64,000 nt of DNA, taken from NCBI RefSeq assembly GCF_029946515.1, contig NZ_JARZHH010000018.1, forward strand, positions 62,001-126,000. The letters are read 5' to 3'. The number at the start of each line of letters is the position of its first letter. The stretch's first letter is position 1. The position numbers were made by a program, and so were the translations under genes. The notes under the pieces are model-generated. The model saw only the letters and a list, made by a program, of their open reading frames with translations. It ran no database searches and was not told the DNA's origin. Of the stretch, positions 54,282 through 63,200 are shown piece by piece. Source of the stretch: Polyangium sp. 6x1. Lineage in GTDB: Bacteria > Myxococcota_A > Polyangia > Polyangiales > Polyangiaceae.

Positions 54282-54291
54282 AAGGCCGCGC

Positions 54292-55116
54292 ATGCGTCGA
54301 TTCCTCTTCGTCGCGTGCGCGCTCGCCGTCGCCGCGTGCTCGCGGGATCCGGGCGGCGGCAAACCGGAACAGCAAGCGGGCGGGACGGGCGCGAAGAGCG
54401 CGTCGGCCGAGGATCCGCGGCGCGTGATCAAGGAGATCGCCGTGAAGGCGATCTCCTCCGGCGAGGCGATCACGATCGACGGCAAGCTCGACGAGCCTGC
54501 ATGGGCGAAGGCCGCGGACACGGGTCCGTTCGTCGACGTCTCGTCTGGCGCGCCAAACCCGCGGATCCCGGTGCAGGGCGGCGCGCGGCTCCTCTGGGAC
54601 GATCAATACCTTTACGTCGGCTTCGACGTGAAAGACACGACGATCCGCGGGGGTTTTCCCACGGACGCGCCGGATCCGCACCTCTGGGAGCGCGACACCG
54701 TCGAGGTCATGATCGACCCCGACGGAGACGGCGACAACAAAGACTATTACGAGATCCAGGTCAACCCGCAGAACCTCGTCTTCGACTCGCAGTTCGACGA
54801 TTACAATCGTCCCCGGGGCGGCAATGCCGGCCCCTTCGGGCACCAGGACTGGAGCGCCGGGCTCGAGAGCGCGGTCGTCCTGCGCGGCACGATCGACGCG
54901 GACGAGGACAAGGACGAGGGGTACACCGTGGAGGCGCGGATCCCCTGGAAATCATTCGCCAAAGCGAAAGCTTCGCCGCCCGCGCCCGGGGATGCCTGGC
55001 GGATGAATTTTTATGCGATGCAGAACAACGGCGGCGTCGCCTGGTCCCCGATCCTCGGGATGGGGAATTTCCACAAGGCGTCGCGGTTTGGCCGGGTGAA
55101 ATGGGTGCGCGAGTAG
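54292..55116 (+). CDS. lipoprotein with CBM9-like domain
   Basis: 274 residues. The signal FVACALAVAACS gives lipobox Cys16. From about 58 the sequence follows carbohydrate-binding module family 9/DOMON-like beta-sandwiches: TIDGKLDEPAWAKA, LLWDDQYLYVGFDVKD, RDTVEVMIDPDGDGDNKDYYEI, EARIPWKSF. CBM9 binds sugar reducing ends in xylanases; stand-alone lipoprotein forms occur in bacteria and may bind sugars or heme. It lies 10 bases after ffh, so read-through from ffh is likely. It is convergent with the deiminase gene (4-base gap). Confidence 0.85.
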   Translation: MRRFLFVACALAVAACSRDPGGGKPEQQAGGTGAKSASAEDPRRVIKEIAVKAISSGEAITIDGKLDEPAWAKAADTGPFVDVSSGAPNPRIPVQGGARLLWDDQYLYVGFDVKDTTIRGGFPTDAPDPHLWERDTVEVMIDPDGDGDNKDYYEIQVNPQNLVFDSQFDDYNRPRGGNAGPFGHQDWSAGLESAVVLRGTIDADEDKDEGYTVEARIPWKSFAKAKASPPAPGDAWRMNFYAMQNNGGVAWSPILGMGNFHKASRFGRVKWVRE

Positions 55117-55120
55117 CCGC

Positions 55121-56401
55121 TCAGAGCGGCTCCTGCTGCGTGATGCAATGAACGCCGCCGCCGCCGAGGTTCACGGCCTCGGCGTCGATCGGGACGATTT
55201 TCCTCCCGGGAAAAACCTCCCCGAGGATGCGCTGCGCAGCCTCGTCCTTCTTTTTCACGCGCGGCGATCGCCCTTCCTTGAAATAGACCTGGACGAGCAC
55301 GACGCCATTCGTGACCAGGAAATTCAGGTAACTCGTCGACACGATGACCCGCACCGGCGAGCCCTTCGGAAAGGTCACGCCGCTCGTGTATCGCATCCTC
55401 TTCATGGCCTCGTAGACGCCGTCGCCGGGCCGGAGCGTGTCGTAGAGCGGCTCGGGCATCGGGACACGCACGATCCGGAAAGGACGGCCGTCCTGATCGA
55501 CCGACGCCTCGATCGCCGCGCGCGCCTTTTCGAGCCGCTCGCGCGTCATCGCGCGGATTGCATCTTCCCGCGCCTCGGCCTCGGTCACCTCGCCGAGCAG
55601 GATCGTGTGGGCGTCGGCGAAACGCGCATACTCGTCGATGTGCCCTCCCGGCGTGAGCGGCGTGTAAATGCCTCCTGGCAGCGGCCCTTCCCACGTCGCG
55701 TCGTCCTCCGCGATTCCTTGCGGCAGCCACACGAAATGCTTCGCGCCGAGCGTCCTTCGGAATTCCGCTTCGATCTGCTCGCGCGAGAGCCCCGGGTTTC
55801 GTTGCCGCTCCACCTGCTCCGTGAGCATCAACGTCCCCGCGCCGTTCGACTCCCGATCGCCCCCTTCGCTCGACAGGCTCGACCGCACGACCGGCAGGCC
55901 CCGCAGCGCTGCCACGTTTCGATCGACGGCGTCCTCGATCAACCCCGTTCGGCTCGATCGATCGAAGCCGGGATATCCCCAGGCATTGAACGCGTAATCG
56001 ACGACCGCGCGTCCGCCGCCGCTCGTCCTCACGAAGATCGGCCCCATGTCGCGCAGCCAGATGTCCGCGTGCGGCACGGCGTGGATTCGTACGTGATCGG
56101 ACGGCACGGCGTCGCGGGCGAGCCGCTCCCGGATCACGCCCGCCTCGGCCTCGTCCTGGGCGAGCAGGTCGACCGACACGTGACCGTGGAGCGCGCGGAG
56201 GATGTCCTCCACGACGGGCTCGGTCGGGTGACCTGCCTTGTTCTGGTAGGTCGGCCAGGCGAGCCAGATCGACGCGTGCGGCTCGAATTCGGCCGGGAAC
56301 GAATACGTTTCTCCGGGCTCCGCCCGCGGTGCGGCGGCCTCTGGGGCCGTCGTACACGCCGCGATCCCGAGGCCAAGGAGAGCGAGGGCGAGGAAGCGCA
56401 T
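55121..56401 (-). CDS. agmatine deiminase/PAD-type lipoprotein
   Basis: 426 residues of the bacterial peptidylarginine-deiminase-like family, which hydrolyses guanidino groups (agmatine to N-carbamoylputrescine, or peptidyl-arginine). The guanidino-modifying signature is present: the IWLRDMGPIFV block, SSEGGD, GGHIDEYARF with the His, and the nucleophile Cys in GGGGVHCITQQEPL at the C-terminus (about 419). A lipoprotein signal (LALLGLGIAAC, Cys16) is fused in front. Agmatine deiminases are normally cytosolic; an exported one is closer to Porphyromonas PAD. Substrate is undecided. It is divergent from the Cys-rich lipoprotein at 56488. Confidence 0.9.
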   Translation of the reverse strand: MRFLALALLGLGIAACTTAPEAAAPRAEPGETYSFPAEFEPHASIWLAWPTYQNKAGHPTEPVVEDILRALHGHVSVDLLAQDEAEAGVIRERLARDAVPSDHVRIHAVPHADIWLRDMGPIFVRTSGGGRAVVDYAFNAWGYPGFDRSSRTGLIEDAVDRNVAALRGLPVVRSSLSSEGGDRESNGAGTLMLTEQVERQRNPGLSREQIEAEFRRTLGAKHFVWLPQGIAEDDATWEGPLPGGIYTPLTPGGHIDEYARFADAHTILLGEVTEAEAREDAIRAMTRERLEKARAAIEASVDQDGRPFRIVRVPMPEPLYDTLRPGDGVYEAMKRMRYTSGVTFPKGSPVRVIVSTSYLNFLVTNGVVLVQVYFKEGRSPRVKKKDEAAQRILGEVFPGRKIVPIDAEAVNLGGGGVHCITQQEPL

Positions 56402-56487
56402 GGCAGGCGCGATTCGTACCACGAGCGGTGGGGGCTTGGGGGGGAAGGAACGAGAGGTTCGCGCGAAGTTGAGTTATCGTCGCACGC

Positions 56488-57114
56488 ATGCGAATGTTTT
56501 CGGCACTCTTGGGGATGGGCCTTCTGGGCGCGGCGAGCTTGCTCTCCGCGTGCGAAGGCGACTCGACGAACAACGATTCGGGGGGCGCGGGGGGCGCGGG
56601 CGGCGCCGGTCCGACAATACAGGCCTGTTACGATTACTGTGACGCGCTCGAAGCGAACAGCTGCCCGGATGCGTCGGACACGTGCATGAAGCGGTGCGAC
56701 GGCTTCATCGACCTTTACACCGCCGAATGCGAGGACGAACTGGGTGCGGCCTACGCCTGCCTTCTGCCATTCGCGTCGACTTGCGCGGACGACCAGGGCG
56801 CGTGCAAGGACGCGTGGGACACGTTCGAGACGTGCGGGGGGATGCACGGGTGTCTCATCCTGGGCTCGGACTCGTGCCCGGGAGACGTGGACATGAACGG
56901 CGACGTGAACTGCGGCTGCGGCAACCTCTGCTTCAACAAGACCTACGAGACCGACTGCTCGGCGCCTGCCGGCGGCACGATGACCTGCAAATGCCTCGTC
57001 GACGGCGTCGAGGTGGGCACGTGTGACGAGGGAGAACAGCAGTCTTGCAAGTCTGCTACGAGGGGCTGCTGCCAGGCCGAATATTTCAAGATTCCCCCAC
57101 CGTGGGGGTTCTGA
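56488..57114 (+). CDS. Cys-rich lipoprotein (paralogue 2)
   Basis: 208 residues. The signal MGLLGAASLLSAC gives lipobox Cys22, then a short Gly/Ala linker (SGGAGGAGGAG). The rest has more than 20 cysteines with spacing like the gene at 35797: an opening YCDALEANSCP, a middle NCGCGNLCF, a late PAGGTMTCKC and a closing CCQAEYF. The two share layout and spacing but are otherwise well diverged, so they are old paralogues. Their disulfide-rich domain is likely extracellular. Function is unknown. Confidence 0.75.
   Translation: MRMFSALLGMGLLGAASLLSACEGDSTNNDSGGAGGAGGAGPTIQACYDYCDALEANSCPDASDTCMKRCDGFIDLYTAECEDELGAAYACLLPFASTCADDQGACKDAWDTFETCGGMHGCLILGSDSCPGDVDMNGDVNCGCGNLCFNKTYETDCSAPAGGTMTCKCLVDGVEVGTCDEGEQQSCKSATRGCCQAEYFKIPPPWGF
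57094..57108 (+). terminator. possible short hairpin at gene end
   Basis: CCCCCA (57094-57099) and TGGGGG (57103-57108) form a compact hairpin overlapping the last codons of the Cys-rich lipoprotein gene, before the convergent kinase gene. There is no T-run, so support is weak. Confidence 0.35.
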
Positions 57115-57144
57115 TTCCGCCCCCCAATTTCGTGGGCAGGTCTG

Positions 57145-58800
57145 TCAGGCGTCGCTCTGCAATGCCGCCCGCGACGCGCGCTCGATCAAATCGGTCGCCG
57201 ACTTCTCCAGCGGATCGACCCGCTCGGCGCCCACGCGCAGCCGCAGCGTGAGTCGCCGCGTCTCCTTGCGCTTGCCGAACTCCTCGCGGAGCTTCTCGCT
57301 GAGCGCCTTCGCGAGCGCGCGGGAGAACTTGCTGCCCGCGTCGGGCACGATGAGCACGAGGCTCGACGGCCCGTACCGGCCGAGGAAGTTCTTCCGCCCG
57401 TAGAGCCCGTGCAGCGTCGTCACGAGCTCGCGCACGTCGGCGTCGATCGACGCCTTGTCCCGCGTCGGATCGAGGCCCCGGAGCGGCAGCTCGAAGACGA
57501 CGATCGAGAACTTCGTGCCCGTCATCTTCGCCTTCGCGATCGCCTCGTCGAGCGTCAGCCGCAGGTAACGCTCGCTGTAGGCGCCCGTCGCGGGATCGCG
57601 AAACAACGGGACGTTGTCCTCCCAGCTCTCGTCGACGGGCTTCGCCTTGCTCTTCGGCGGCTTCGACGAGCCCGAGGGCGGCGCGGGCGCGTCGGCGTAG
57701 AGGAGCGGTTTGTCCGCGGGCGGCGGGCGCAGGGGCGCGGGCGGGTTCGCGATCGCCGCGTCGGCGTAGAGGAGCGGTTTGTCCGCGACCGGCACCGGAC
57801 GGACGGCGGACACGGGCGGCGCGTGGCGCGGGCTCGACGGCGGGGGCAGGGGCATGGCGATCATGGCGTTCGAGGTCACGACGCCGAGGGCCTCGCAAAG
57901 CTCGGCGATCGCCTGCGTCGCGCGCTCGGGCCGCTTCTGCGGCTCGAGGTTCGTCGTCCGCGAGAACCAGGCGTCGAACGGGGGGGGGATCCGCACGCCG
58001 CGCCGCGCCGCGCGGGTCGTCGCCGGCTCGGGCGGACCCGCCATGATCCGCTTGAACAGCACGAAGAGCGAGAGCGAGCTCTTCGCCTCGCTCATCCAGT
58101 ACGCCTCACCCGAGAGCAGCGTGTAGGCGAGGTGGCCGAGCGCGTAGACGTCGGCGCGCGGGCCGATCGCGCCGTCGCCCTGGACCTGCTCGGGCGCCAT
58201 GTAGAGCGGCGTGCCGACGATCGCGGTGCGGCGCTGGAACGTCGTCTCCACCATCACCTTCGCGACGCCGTAATCCAGGATCTTCACGCACGGGCTGCCG
58301 TCGTCGCGCGTCGTGATGAACAGGTTTTCGGGCTTGAGATCCCTGTGCACGATGCTCGCTGCGTGCGTCTTGTCGAGCGCGATCGCCGTCTGTCCCAGGT
58401 AGAGCACGACCTCGGCCGGCGGCAGCGCGCCGCGGCGCGCGATCATGCTGCCGAGCTCTTCGCCCGAGAACAGGTCCATCACGAGGAACGGCATGCTCGT
58501 GCCGTCGTCGATGCCCGCGTCGGAGACCTGCACGATGTGATCGCTCTCGATGCCGCCCGTGATCGTGGCCTCCTGCGCGAATCGCTCGCGCAGGATCGGG
58601 TCCTCGATGGTCCCGGGCAGCATCACCTTGAGCGCGCGCCTGCGACGCGTCGCCTCGTCGGCGACCTCGTAAACGGCGCCCATGCCGCCCGCCTTGATGC
58701 AGCGGATGACGCGGTATCGGCCGTGAAAGAGCGCGTCGGGTACGAGCACGTGGGCGAGGCGACGCCTTGCCGGGAAGCCGGAGGCGAGCGCGGAGAGCAT
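57145..58800 (-). CDS. Ser/Thr protein kinase fused to a degenerate GGDEF domain
   Basis: 551 residues. The N-terminal kinase of eukaryote (PknB) type has a Gly-loop (IKAGGMGAVYEV), Lys58, HRDLKPEN (152-159), DYG in place of DFG (176-178) and GTPLYMAPE (196-204), so it should be active. A Pro-rich linker carries ADKPLLYADA twice. The C-terminal about 140 residues (from LFRDPATGAYSERYLRLTLDEA) follow the diguanylate-cyclase fold, with the RYGGDEF loop reading RYGPSSL. Catalysis is therefore not expected; it may bind nucleotide or protein. No transmembrane helix, so it is cytoplasmic. Kinase-GGDEF fusions are rare. Confidence 0.85.
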   Translation of the reverse strand: MLSALASGFPARRRLAHVLVPDALFHGRYRVIRCIKAGGMGAVYEVADEATRRRRALKVMLPGTIEDPILRERFAQEATITGGIESDHIVQVSDAGIDDGTSMPFLVMDLFSGEELGSMIARRGALPPAEVVLYLGQTAIALDKTHAASIVHRDLKPENLFITTRDDGSPCVKILDYGVAKVMVETTFQRRTAIVGTPLYMAPEQVQGDGAIGPRADVYALGHLAYTLLSGEAYWMSEAKSSLSLFVLFKRIMAGPPEPATTRAARRGVRIPPPFDAWFSRTTNLEPQKRPERATQAIAELCEALGVVTSNAMIAMPLPPPSSPRHAPPVSAVRPVPVADKPLLYADAAIANPPAPLRPPPADKPLLYADAPAPPSGSSKPPKSKAKPVDESWEDNVPLFRDPATGAYSERYLRLTLDEAIAKAKMTGTKFSIVVFELPLRGLDPTRDKASIDADVRELVTTLHGLYGRKNFLGRYGPSSLVLIVPDAGSKFSRALAKALSEKLREEFGKRKETRRLTLRLRVGAERVDPLEKSATDLIERASRAALQSDA

Positions 58801-58882
58801 GGATGAAGATGGGGCCGCAGATCAAGGCCGACGCGTCTGCCTCCGCACGAGCCTCGCGTCCTTCTGCCGCGCGTCCCTTGGA

Positions 58883-59365
58883 TCAGGGAGCTTCTTCGTC
58901 GACGTCCGCGCTCGATGCGGCCGCGTCGACCGAGAGCACCGTCAGCATCGACGACGACGGGAAGTCCGTATCGACGAACGTGTCGGTACCTTGATAGATG
59001 CGGAAGGGCCGCAGCGGCAGCGTGGTGCTCACCTCCGACCCGTCGGAGGCGATGAGCTTCGCGTCGCCCACGTACGTCCCTTCGGGCAGCGTCACCGTCA
59101 TCTGCAGCTCTTCGCACGGCTGATAGGCGCGCGCGACCATGCGGCCGGACGTGTCGCGGATGATGAGCTCCATGCGATCGGCGCCGTAGGTCCTGCAGAG
59201 GCGCCCGTCGAGGCGCCCTCCGAGCGACCAGCGCTGCGTCACCGTCCCCGTGTCGCGGGTGACGGGCACGTAGATGCCCCCCTCGGCCTGGCACCCCATC
59301 GTGGCGGGGGCGAGCGAGAGGACGAAGGCCACGGGGCCTGCCCATTTCAGGATCGAATCGCGCAT
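58883..59365 (-). CDS. lipoprotein, unknown function
   Basis: 160 residues. The signal AFVLSLAPATMGC gives lipobox Cys25. The rest is a beta-rich domain with two cysteines (LCRTYGADRMELIIRD, QPCEELQMTVTLPEG) and an acidic, Ala/Ser-rich tail. GGGGAGG just before the ATG supports the start. No family recognised. The gene sits between the kinase gene and another small lipoprotein on the same strand. Confidence 0.7.
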   Translation of the reverse strand: MRDSILKWAGPVAFVLSLAPATMGCQAEGGIYVPVTRDTGTVTQRWSLGGRLDGRLCRTYGADRMELIIRDTSGRMVARAYQPCEELQMTVTLPEGTYVGDAKLIASDGSEVSTTLPLRPFRIYQGTDTFVDTDFPSSSMLTVLSVDAAASSADVDEEAP

Positions 59366-59393
59366 GGAAAAACCTCCCCCTGTTTGTCGCCGA

Positions 59394-59834
59394 TCAATGC
59401 GGCCGATACTCGCGACGAAGCTCGCGAGGTTGCGTCGGCTGCACCGGCGGATAGCCGTACTCGACCGCGGGCGGCGGAACGGCGCGCGGCGGCGCGGTCT
59501 GGACCCGCGTGCGGTACATCGCGAGCTCCGGCGGCTCCTCGAGGAACGTCACCCAGCCGTTATCGGTCGGCCAGTACCAGCGCCCCTCGACCAGGTACGC
59601 GAGCCGGCCCCGATACTCGACGGCCGGGTACCTGTTCACATCGACGGGAACGGCCTCCGCATACGCCACGTCGTACCCGCCCACGTTCGGGGTCCCGGCC
59701 GACAATGTCGCGATACAGCCGGCCGCCAGCATCGAGAATGCGAGGACGGGCAAGAGCAGCCACGCGCCGCGTCCTCCCCGATTCGCTCGCCCATATCGTC
59801 CGTCCTGGGCGCCTACGTTGCATCTGATCCGCAC
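59394..59834 (-). CDS. Pro/Tyr-rich lipoprotein
   Basis: 146 residues from a GTG preceded by GAGGTGA. A basic N-terminal segment, a hydrophobic helix and lipobox (LAFSMLAAGC, Cys about 40), a compact middle (YPAVEYRGRLAYLVEGRWYWP), then a Pro/Tyr/Arg-rich tail. The middle resembles short YXWD-type outer-membrane lipoproteins of myxobacteria. The basic segment before the signal is longer than usual. Role unknown. Confidence 0.65.
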   Translation of the reverse strand: MRIRCNVGAQDGRYGRANRGGRGAWLLLPVLAFSMLAAGCIATLSAGTPNVGGYDVAYAEAVPVDVNRYPAVEYRGRLAYLVEGRWYWPTDNGWVTFLEEPPELAMYRTRVQTAPPRAVPPPAVEYGYPPVQPTQPRELRREYRPH

Positions 59835-59940
59835 AGGTCACCTCGCTTGCGGCTCGGACGAGCAACCGAGGTGCCATCCTCCCGGCGGGCACGCACAACC
59901 GTTTGACAAGGGCGCCGTCGGTCAGTAGGGAAGCGCGCCC

Positions 59941-60987
59941 GTGAGTGCGTCCAAAGTCCCCGTCTCGATCCTCGGCGTCAGCGGCTTTGCCGGCAGCGAG
60001 CTCGCGAGGCTCGTCGCCGACCACGCATCGCTCTCGCTCGTGGGCGTCGCCGCGGATCGATGGCAGGGATCGAAGCTCGGCGAGCGCGTGCGCGTGCCCG
60101 CGAGCGCCTCGAAGCTCCCTGTCGCGCCGATGAGCGACGCCGTCGCCGTGGCCCGGCAGAGCGAGGTCGCGCTGCTCGCGACGCCCGCCGAGGTCTCGGC
60201 CAAGCTCGCGCCGGAGCTGCTCGCGCACGGCGTGCGCGTCGTCGACCTCTCGGGCGCGTTTCGCCTGGAGGATCCGGCCGCGTATCCGCGCTGGTACGGC
60301 TTCGAGCACCCGGCGCCGGAGCTGCTCGCCGAGGCGCATTACGGCCTGCCCGAGGTCGCCTCCGCCTCGACGCGCACGGGCGGCGCGAAGGACGCGCGCC
60401 TCATCGCGAACCCCGGTTGCTACGCGACGGCGGCGATCCTCGCGCTCGCGCCGCTCGTCGAGGCGGGCGCGATCGACCCGGCTTCGATGTACGTCGACGG
60501 CAAGAGCGGCGTCTCGGGCGCGGGCCGCAAGGTCGAAGAGCGGCTCATGTTCATGGAGGTCGACGAGAACCTCTCGGCCTACCGCGTGGGCAACCACCAG
60601 CACACGCCCGAGATCGAGCAAGCGCTCTCCCGCGCGGGCCGCGTGCGCGCCTCCGTGACGTTCGTCCCGCACCTCTTGCCCGTGCGCCGCGGCCTGCTCG
60701 TCACGGCCTTCGCGCGCCTCTCGGGGGCGGTCCCGCACGACCAGATCGAAGCGCTCTTCCGCCGCGCGTACGGCCCCACGGACCTCGTCGAGGTGCGCGC
60801 GCCCGAGGACGTCACGCTCGCCCAGGTCGCGTACACCCCGTATGCGCGCCTCGGCGTCCGCGCCGACCGCGAGCGTGGCACGGTCGTCGTCACCTCTGCG
60901 CTCGACAACTTGCTCAAGGGAGCCGCCTCGCAGGCGCTCCAGAACCTCTGCGCCATGATCGGCGCGCCGCCGCTATCGCCGCATTGA
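59941..60987 (+). CDS. argC: N-acetyl-gamma-glutamyl-phosphate reductase
   Basis: 348 residues, GTG start. It reduces N-acetylglutamyl phosphate with NADPH in arginine synthesis. The opening ILGVSGFAGSELARL is the NADP-binding loop, Cys160 in NPGCYAT is the catalytic thiol, and GVSGAGR and GNHQHTPEI follow. Length fits the family. The fused argJ-argB gene begins 70 bases downstream on the same strand, making a compact arginine operon. Confidence 0.95.
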   Translation: MSASKVPVSILGVSGFAGSELARLVADHASLSLVGVAADRWQGSKLGERVRVPASASKLPVAPMSDAVAVARQSEVALLATPAEVSAKLAPELLAHGVRVVDLSGAFRLEDPAAYPRWYGFEHPAPELLAEAHYGLPEVASASTRTGGAKDARLIANPGCYATAAILALAPLVEAGAIDPASMYVDGKSGVSGAGRKVEERLMFMEVDENLSAYRVGNHQHTPEIEQALSRAGRVRASVTFVPHLLPVRRGLLVTAFARLSGAVPHDQIEALFRRAYGPTDLVEVRAPEDVTLAQVAYTPYARLGVRADRERGTVVVTSALDNLLKGAASQALQNLCAMIGAPPLSPH

Positions 60988-61057
60988 CAGACAGACCCAA
61001 GAAGGGCTCCCCCGCGTCGCGCCTCGCGCCGCGGCTCCCCCTACCCCGAGGTGGCCC

Positions 61058-63184
61058 GTGAAAATACCGCTTGGTTTCTCGTTTGCCGGGGCCTCTGCCG
61101 GCATCAAGGTCAAACGCTCCGACCTCGCGCTCGTGCTGTCGGAGGTGCCCGCCGTCGCGGCCGGGTGCTTCACACAGTCGAAGTCGCGCGCGGCGTGCGT
61201 CGACTGGAACGTAGCGCGCCTGCCTCGCACCGACGCGCGCGCGATCGTGGCGAACAGCGGCAACGCGAACTGCCTCTCGGGTGAAGAGGGCGTCCTCGCG
61301 AACCAGCGCATGGCCGGGGCCGTCGCCGACGCGCTCGGCGTCCCCATCGACGCGGTCCTCACGTGCTCGACAGGCGTCATCGGCGTGCCCTTGCCGCACG
61401 CGAAGGTCTCGGCCGCCATGCCCGGCCTCATCGCCAAGCTCGGCCAGGATCCCTTGCCCGCGGCCGAGGCGATCCTCACGACGGACACCTGCACGAAGCT
61501 CGCCTCGCGCGAGATCTTCCTCGGCGGCGATCGCGTGCGCATCGCGGGCATCGCCAAGGGCTCGGGCATGATCCACCCGAACATGGCCACGATGCTCGCG
61601 TTCCTCGTGACCGACGCGGCCATCGACGTCTCCTTGCTCGACGCGATCCTGCGCTCCGCGGTCGACGAGACCTTCAACATGGTCAGCGTCGATCGCGACA
61701 CGTCGACGAACGATCAGGTCCTCGTGCTCGCGAACGGCATGGCGGAAAACGATCCGATCACGCGCCGCGACTCGCCCGAGGCGCAGAGCTTCGCCGCGGC
61801 GCTCGTCGACATCTGCCGCGAGCTCGCGCGCACGATCGCCGGCGACGGCGAGGGCGCCCAGCACCTCATCACGGTCACGGTGCGCGGCGCCGAGGACCTC
61901 ACCTCGGCGCGCGCGCTCGCTCGCGCCGTCACCGAGTCGAACCTCGCGAAGGCCGCGTTCTTCGGGACCGACCCGAACTGGGGCCGCGTCCTCGCGGCCG
62001 TCGGCTCGCGCGCCGCCGAGCAGCAGATCCGCTTCGATCCGGCCGTCGCGAGCGTGCGCCTGCAGAACGTCCTCGTCTACGCGCAGGGCAAGCCGCAGTC
62101 CTTCGACGCCGACGCGCTCCGCGCGCTCCTTCGTGGCGAGGAGGTCTTCGTCGACATCGAGGTCGGCGCGGGCCCGGGCGAGGCCACGGCCTGGGGCTGC
62201 GACCTTTCCTACGACTACGTACGAATCAACGCCGACTACGCCGCGGTGCTCATCGAGTCGCCCGACGGCCCCGTGCGGCGTGATCCGAGCCTCGACCGAA
62301 AGACGCCCGAGCTCAAGGCCGACACGCTCGTGCAGGCGCTCCGCTACATCGAGCGCTTCGCCGGCACGCGCGCGGTCATCAAGTACGGCGGCGCCGCGAT
62401 GGTGCGCGCCGACCTGAAGGATCGCTTCGCCGAGGACGTGCGCCTGCTCCAGGCCGTTGGTCTCCGTCCGATCATCGTGCACGGCGGCGGCCCCGAGATC
62501 TCGCGCACGCTCGAGCAGATGGGCCAGGTGACCGAGTTCGTCGACGGCCTGCGCGTCACCGACGCCGCGAGCCTGCGCGTCGTCGAGATGGTCCTCACGG
62601 GCCAGATCAACAAGGAGGTCGTCGCCTCGCTCGCGCGCGCGGGCACGAAGGCCGTGGGTTTGTCCGGTAAGGACGGCGGCCTGATCGAGGCGCGCAAGAT
62701 GAACATGCCGCCGGGCAAGGACCTCGGCTACGTCGGCGAGGTCGCGCGGGTCGATCCCGACGTGCTCGAGCTGTTGCTCGGCAAGGGGTACATCCCGGTC
62801 ATCTCGCCGATCGGCCTCGGCAAAGACGGGAACACGTACAACATCAACGCCGACACCGTGGCCGCCGAGGTCGCGGTCGCGTGCGGCGCGCGCAAGCTCA
62901 TCTACCTGACCGACGTCGCGGGCATCCTCTCGAACGGCCTCCTCGTGTCGGAGATGAGCGCCGAGGAGCTCGACGCGCGCATGCGTGACGGCACGGTCAC
63001 GGGCGGCATGCTCCCGAAGGCGGCGTCGATCCTGCGCGCGCTCGAGGGCGGCGTGGAGACGGTGCACATCATCGACGGCCGCGTCCCGCACAACGTCGTG
63101 GCGGAGCTCTTCACCTCGCGCGGCGTCGGCACGATGATCCGCGCCGGCGCACCCAAAGAGGGCGAAGAGTTCCCCATGGGCTGA
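61058..63184 (+). CDS. argJB: fused ornithine acetyltransferase (ArgJ) and acetylglutamate kinase (ArgB)
   Basis: 708 residues, GTG start with GAGGTGG upstream. Residues 1 to about 395 are a full ArgJ: the self-cleavage block ATML with Thr178 as the nucleophile, KGSGMIHPNMATML, and the closing SYDYVRINADY. A linker of about 20 residues leads to a full ArgB (about 415-708): VIKYGG with Lys442, VHGGGPEI at about 474 and NINADTVAAEVA. The protein supplies acetylglutamate by recycling or de novo synthesis and then phosphorylates it. No stop or frameshift lies between. ArgJ cleaves itself into two chains, so the mature product may be an ArgJ alpha chain plus a beta chain carrying the kinase. Confidence 0.95.
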   Translation: MKIPLGFSFAGASAGIKVKRSDLALVLSEVPAVAAGCFTQSKSRAACVDWNVARLPRTDARAIVANSGNANCLSGEEGVLANQRMAGAVADALGVPIDAVLTCSTGVIGVPLPHAKVSAAMPGLIAKLGQDPLPAAEAILTTDTCTKLASREIFLGGDRVRIAGIAKGSGMIHPNMATMLAFLVTDAAIDVSLLDAILRSAVDETFNMVSVDRDTSTNDQVLVLANGMAENDPITRRDSPEAQSFAAALVDICRELARTIAGDGEGAQHLITVTVRGAEDLTSARALARAVTESNLAKAAFFGTDPNWGRVLAAVGSRAAEQQIRFDPAVASVRLQNVLVYAQGKPQSFDADALRALLRGEEVFVDIEVGAGPGEATAWGCDLSYDYVRINADYAAVLIESPDGPVRRDPSLDRKTPELKADTLVQALRYIERFAGTRAVIKYGGAAMVRADLKDRFAEDVRLLQAVGLRPIIVHGGGPEISRTLEQMGQVTEFVDGLRVTDAASLRVVEMVLTGQINKEVVASLARAGTKAVGLSGKDGGLIEARKMNMPPGKDLGYVGEVARVDPDVLELLLGKGYIPVISPIGLGKDGNTYNINADTVAAEVAVACGARKLIYLTDVAGILSNGLLVSEMSAEELDARMRDGTVTGGMLPKAASILRALEGGVETVHIIDGRVPHNVVAELFTSRGVGTMIRAGAPKEGEEFPMG

Positions 63185-63200
63185 AGGCCTGCGCTTCGCC

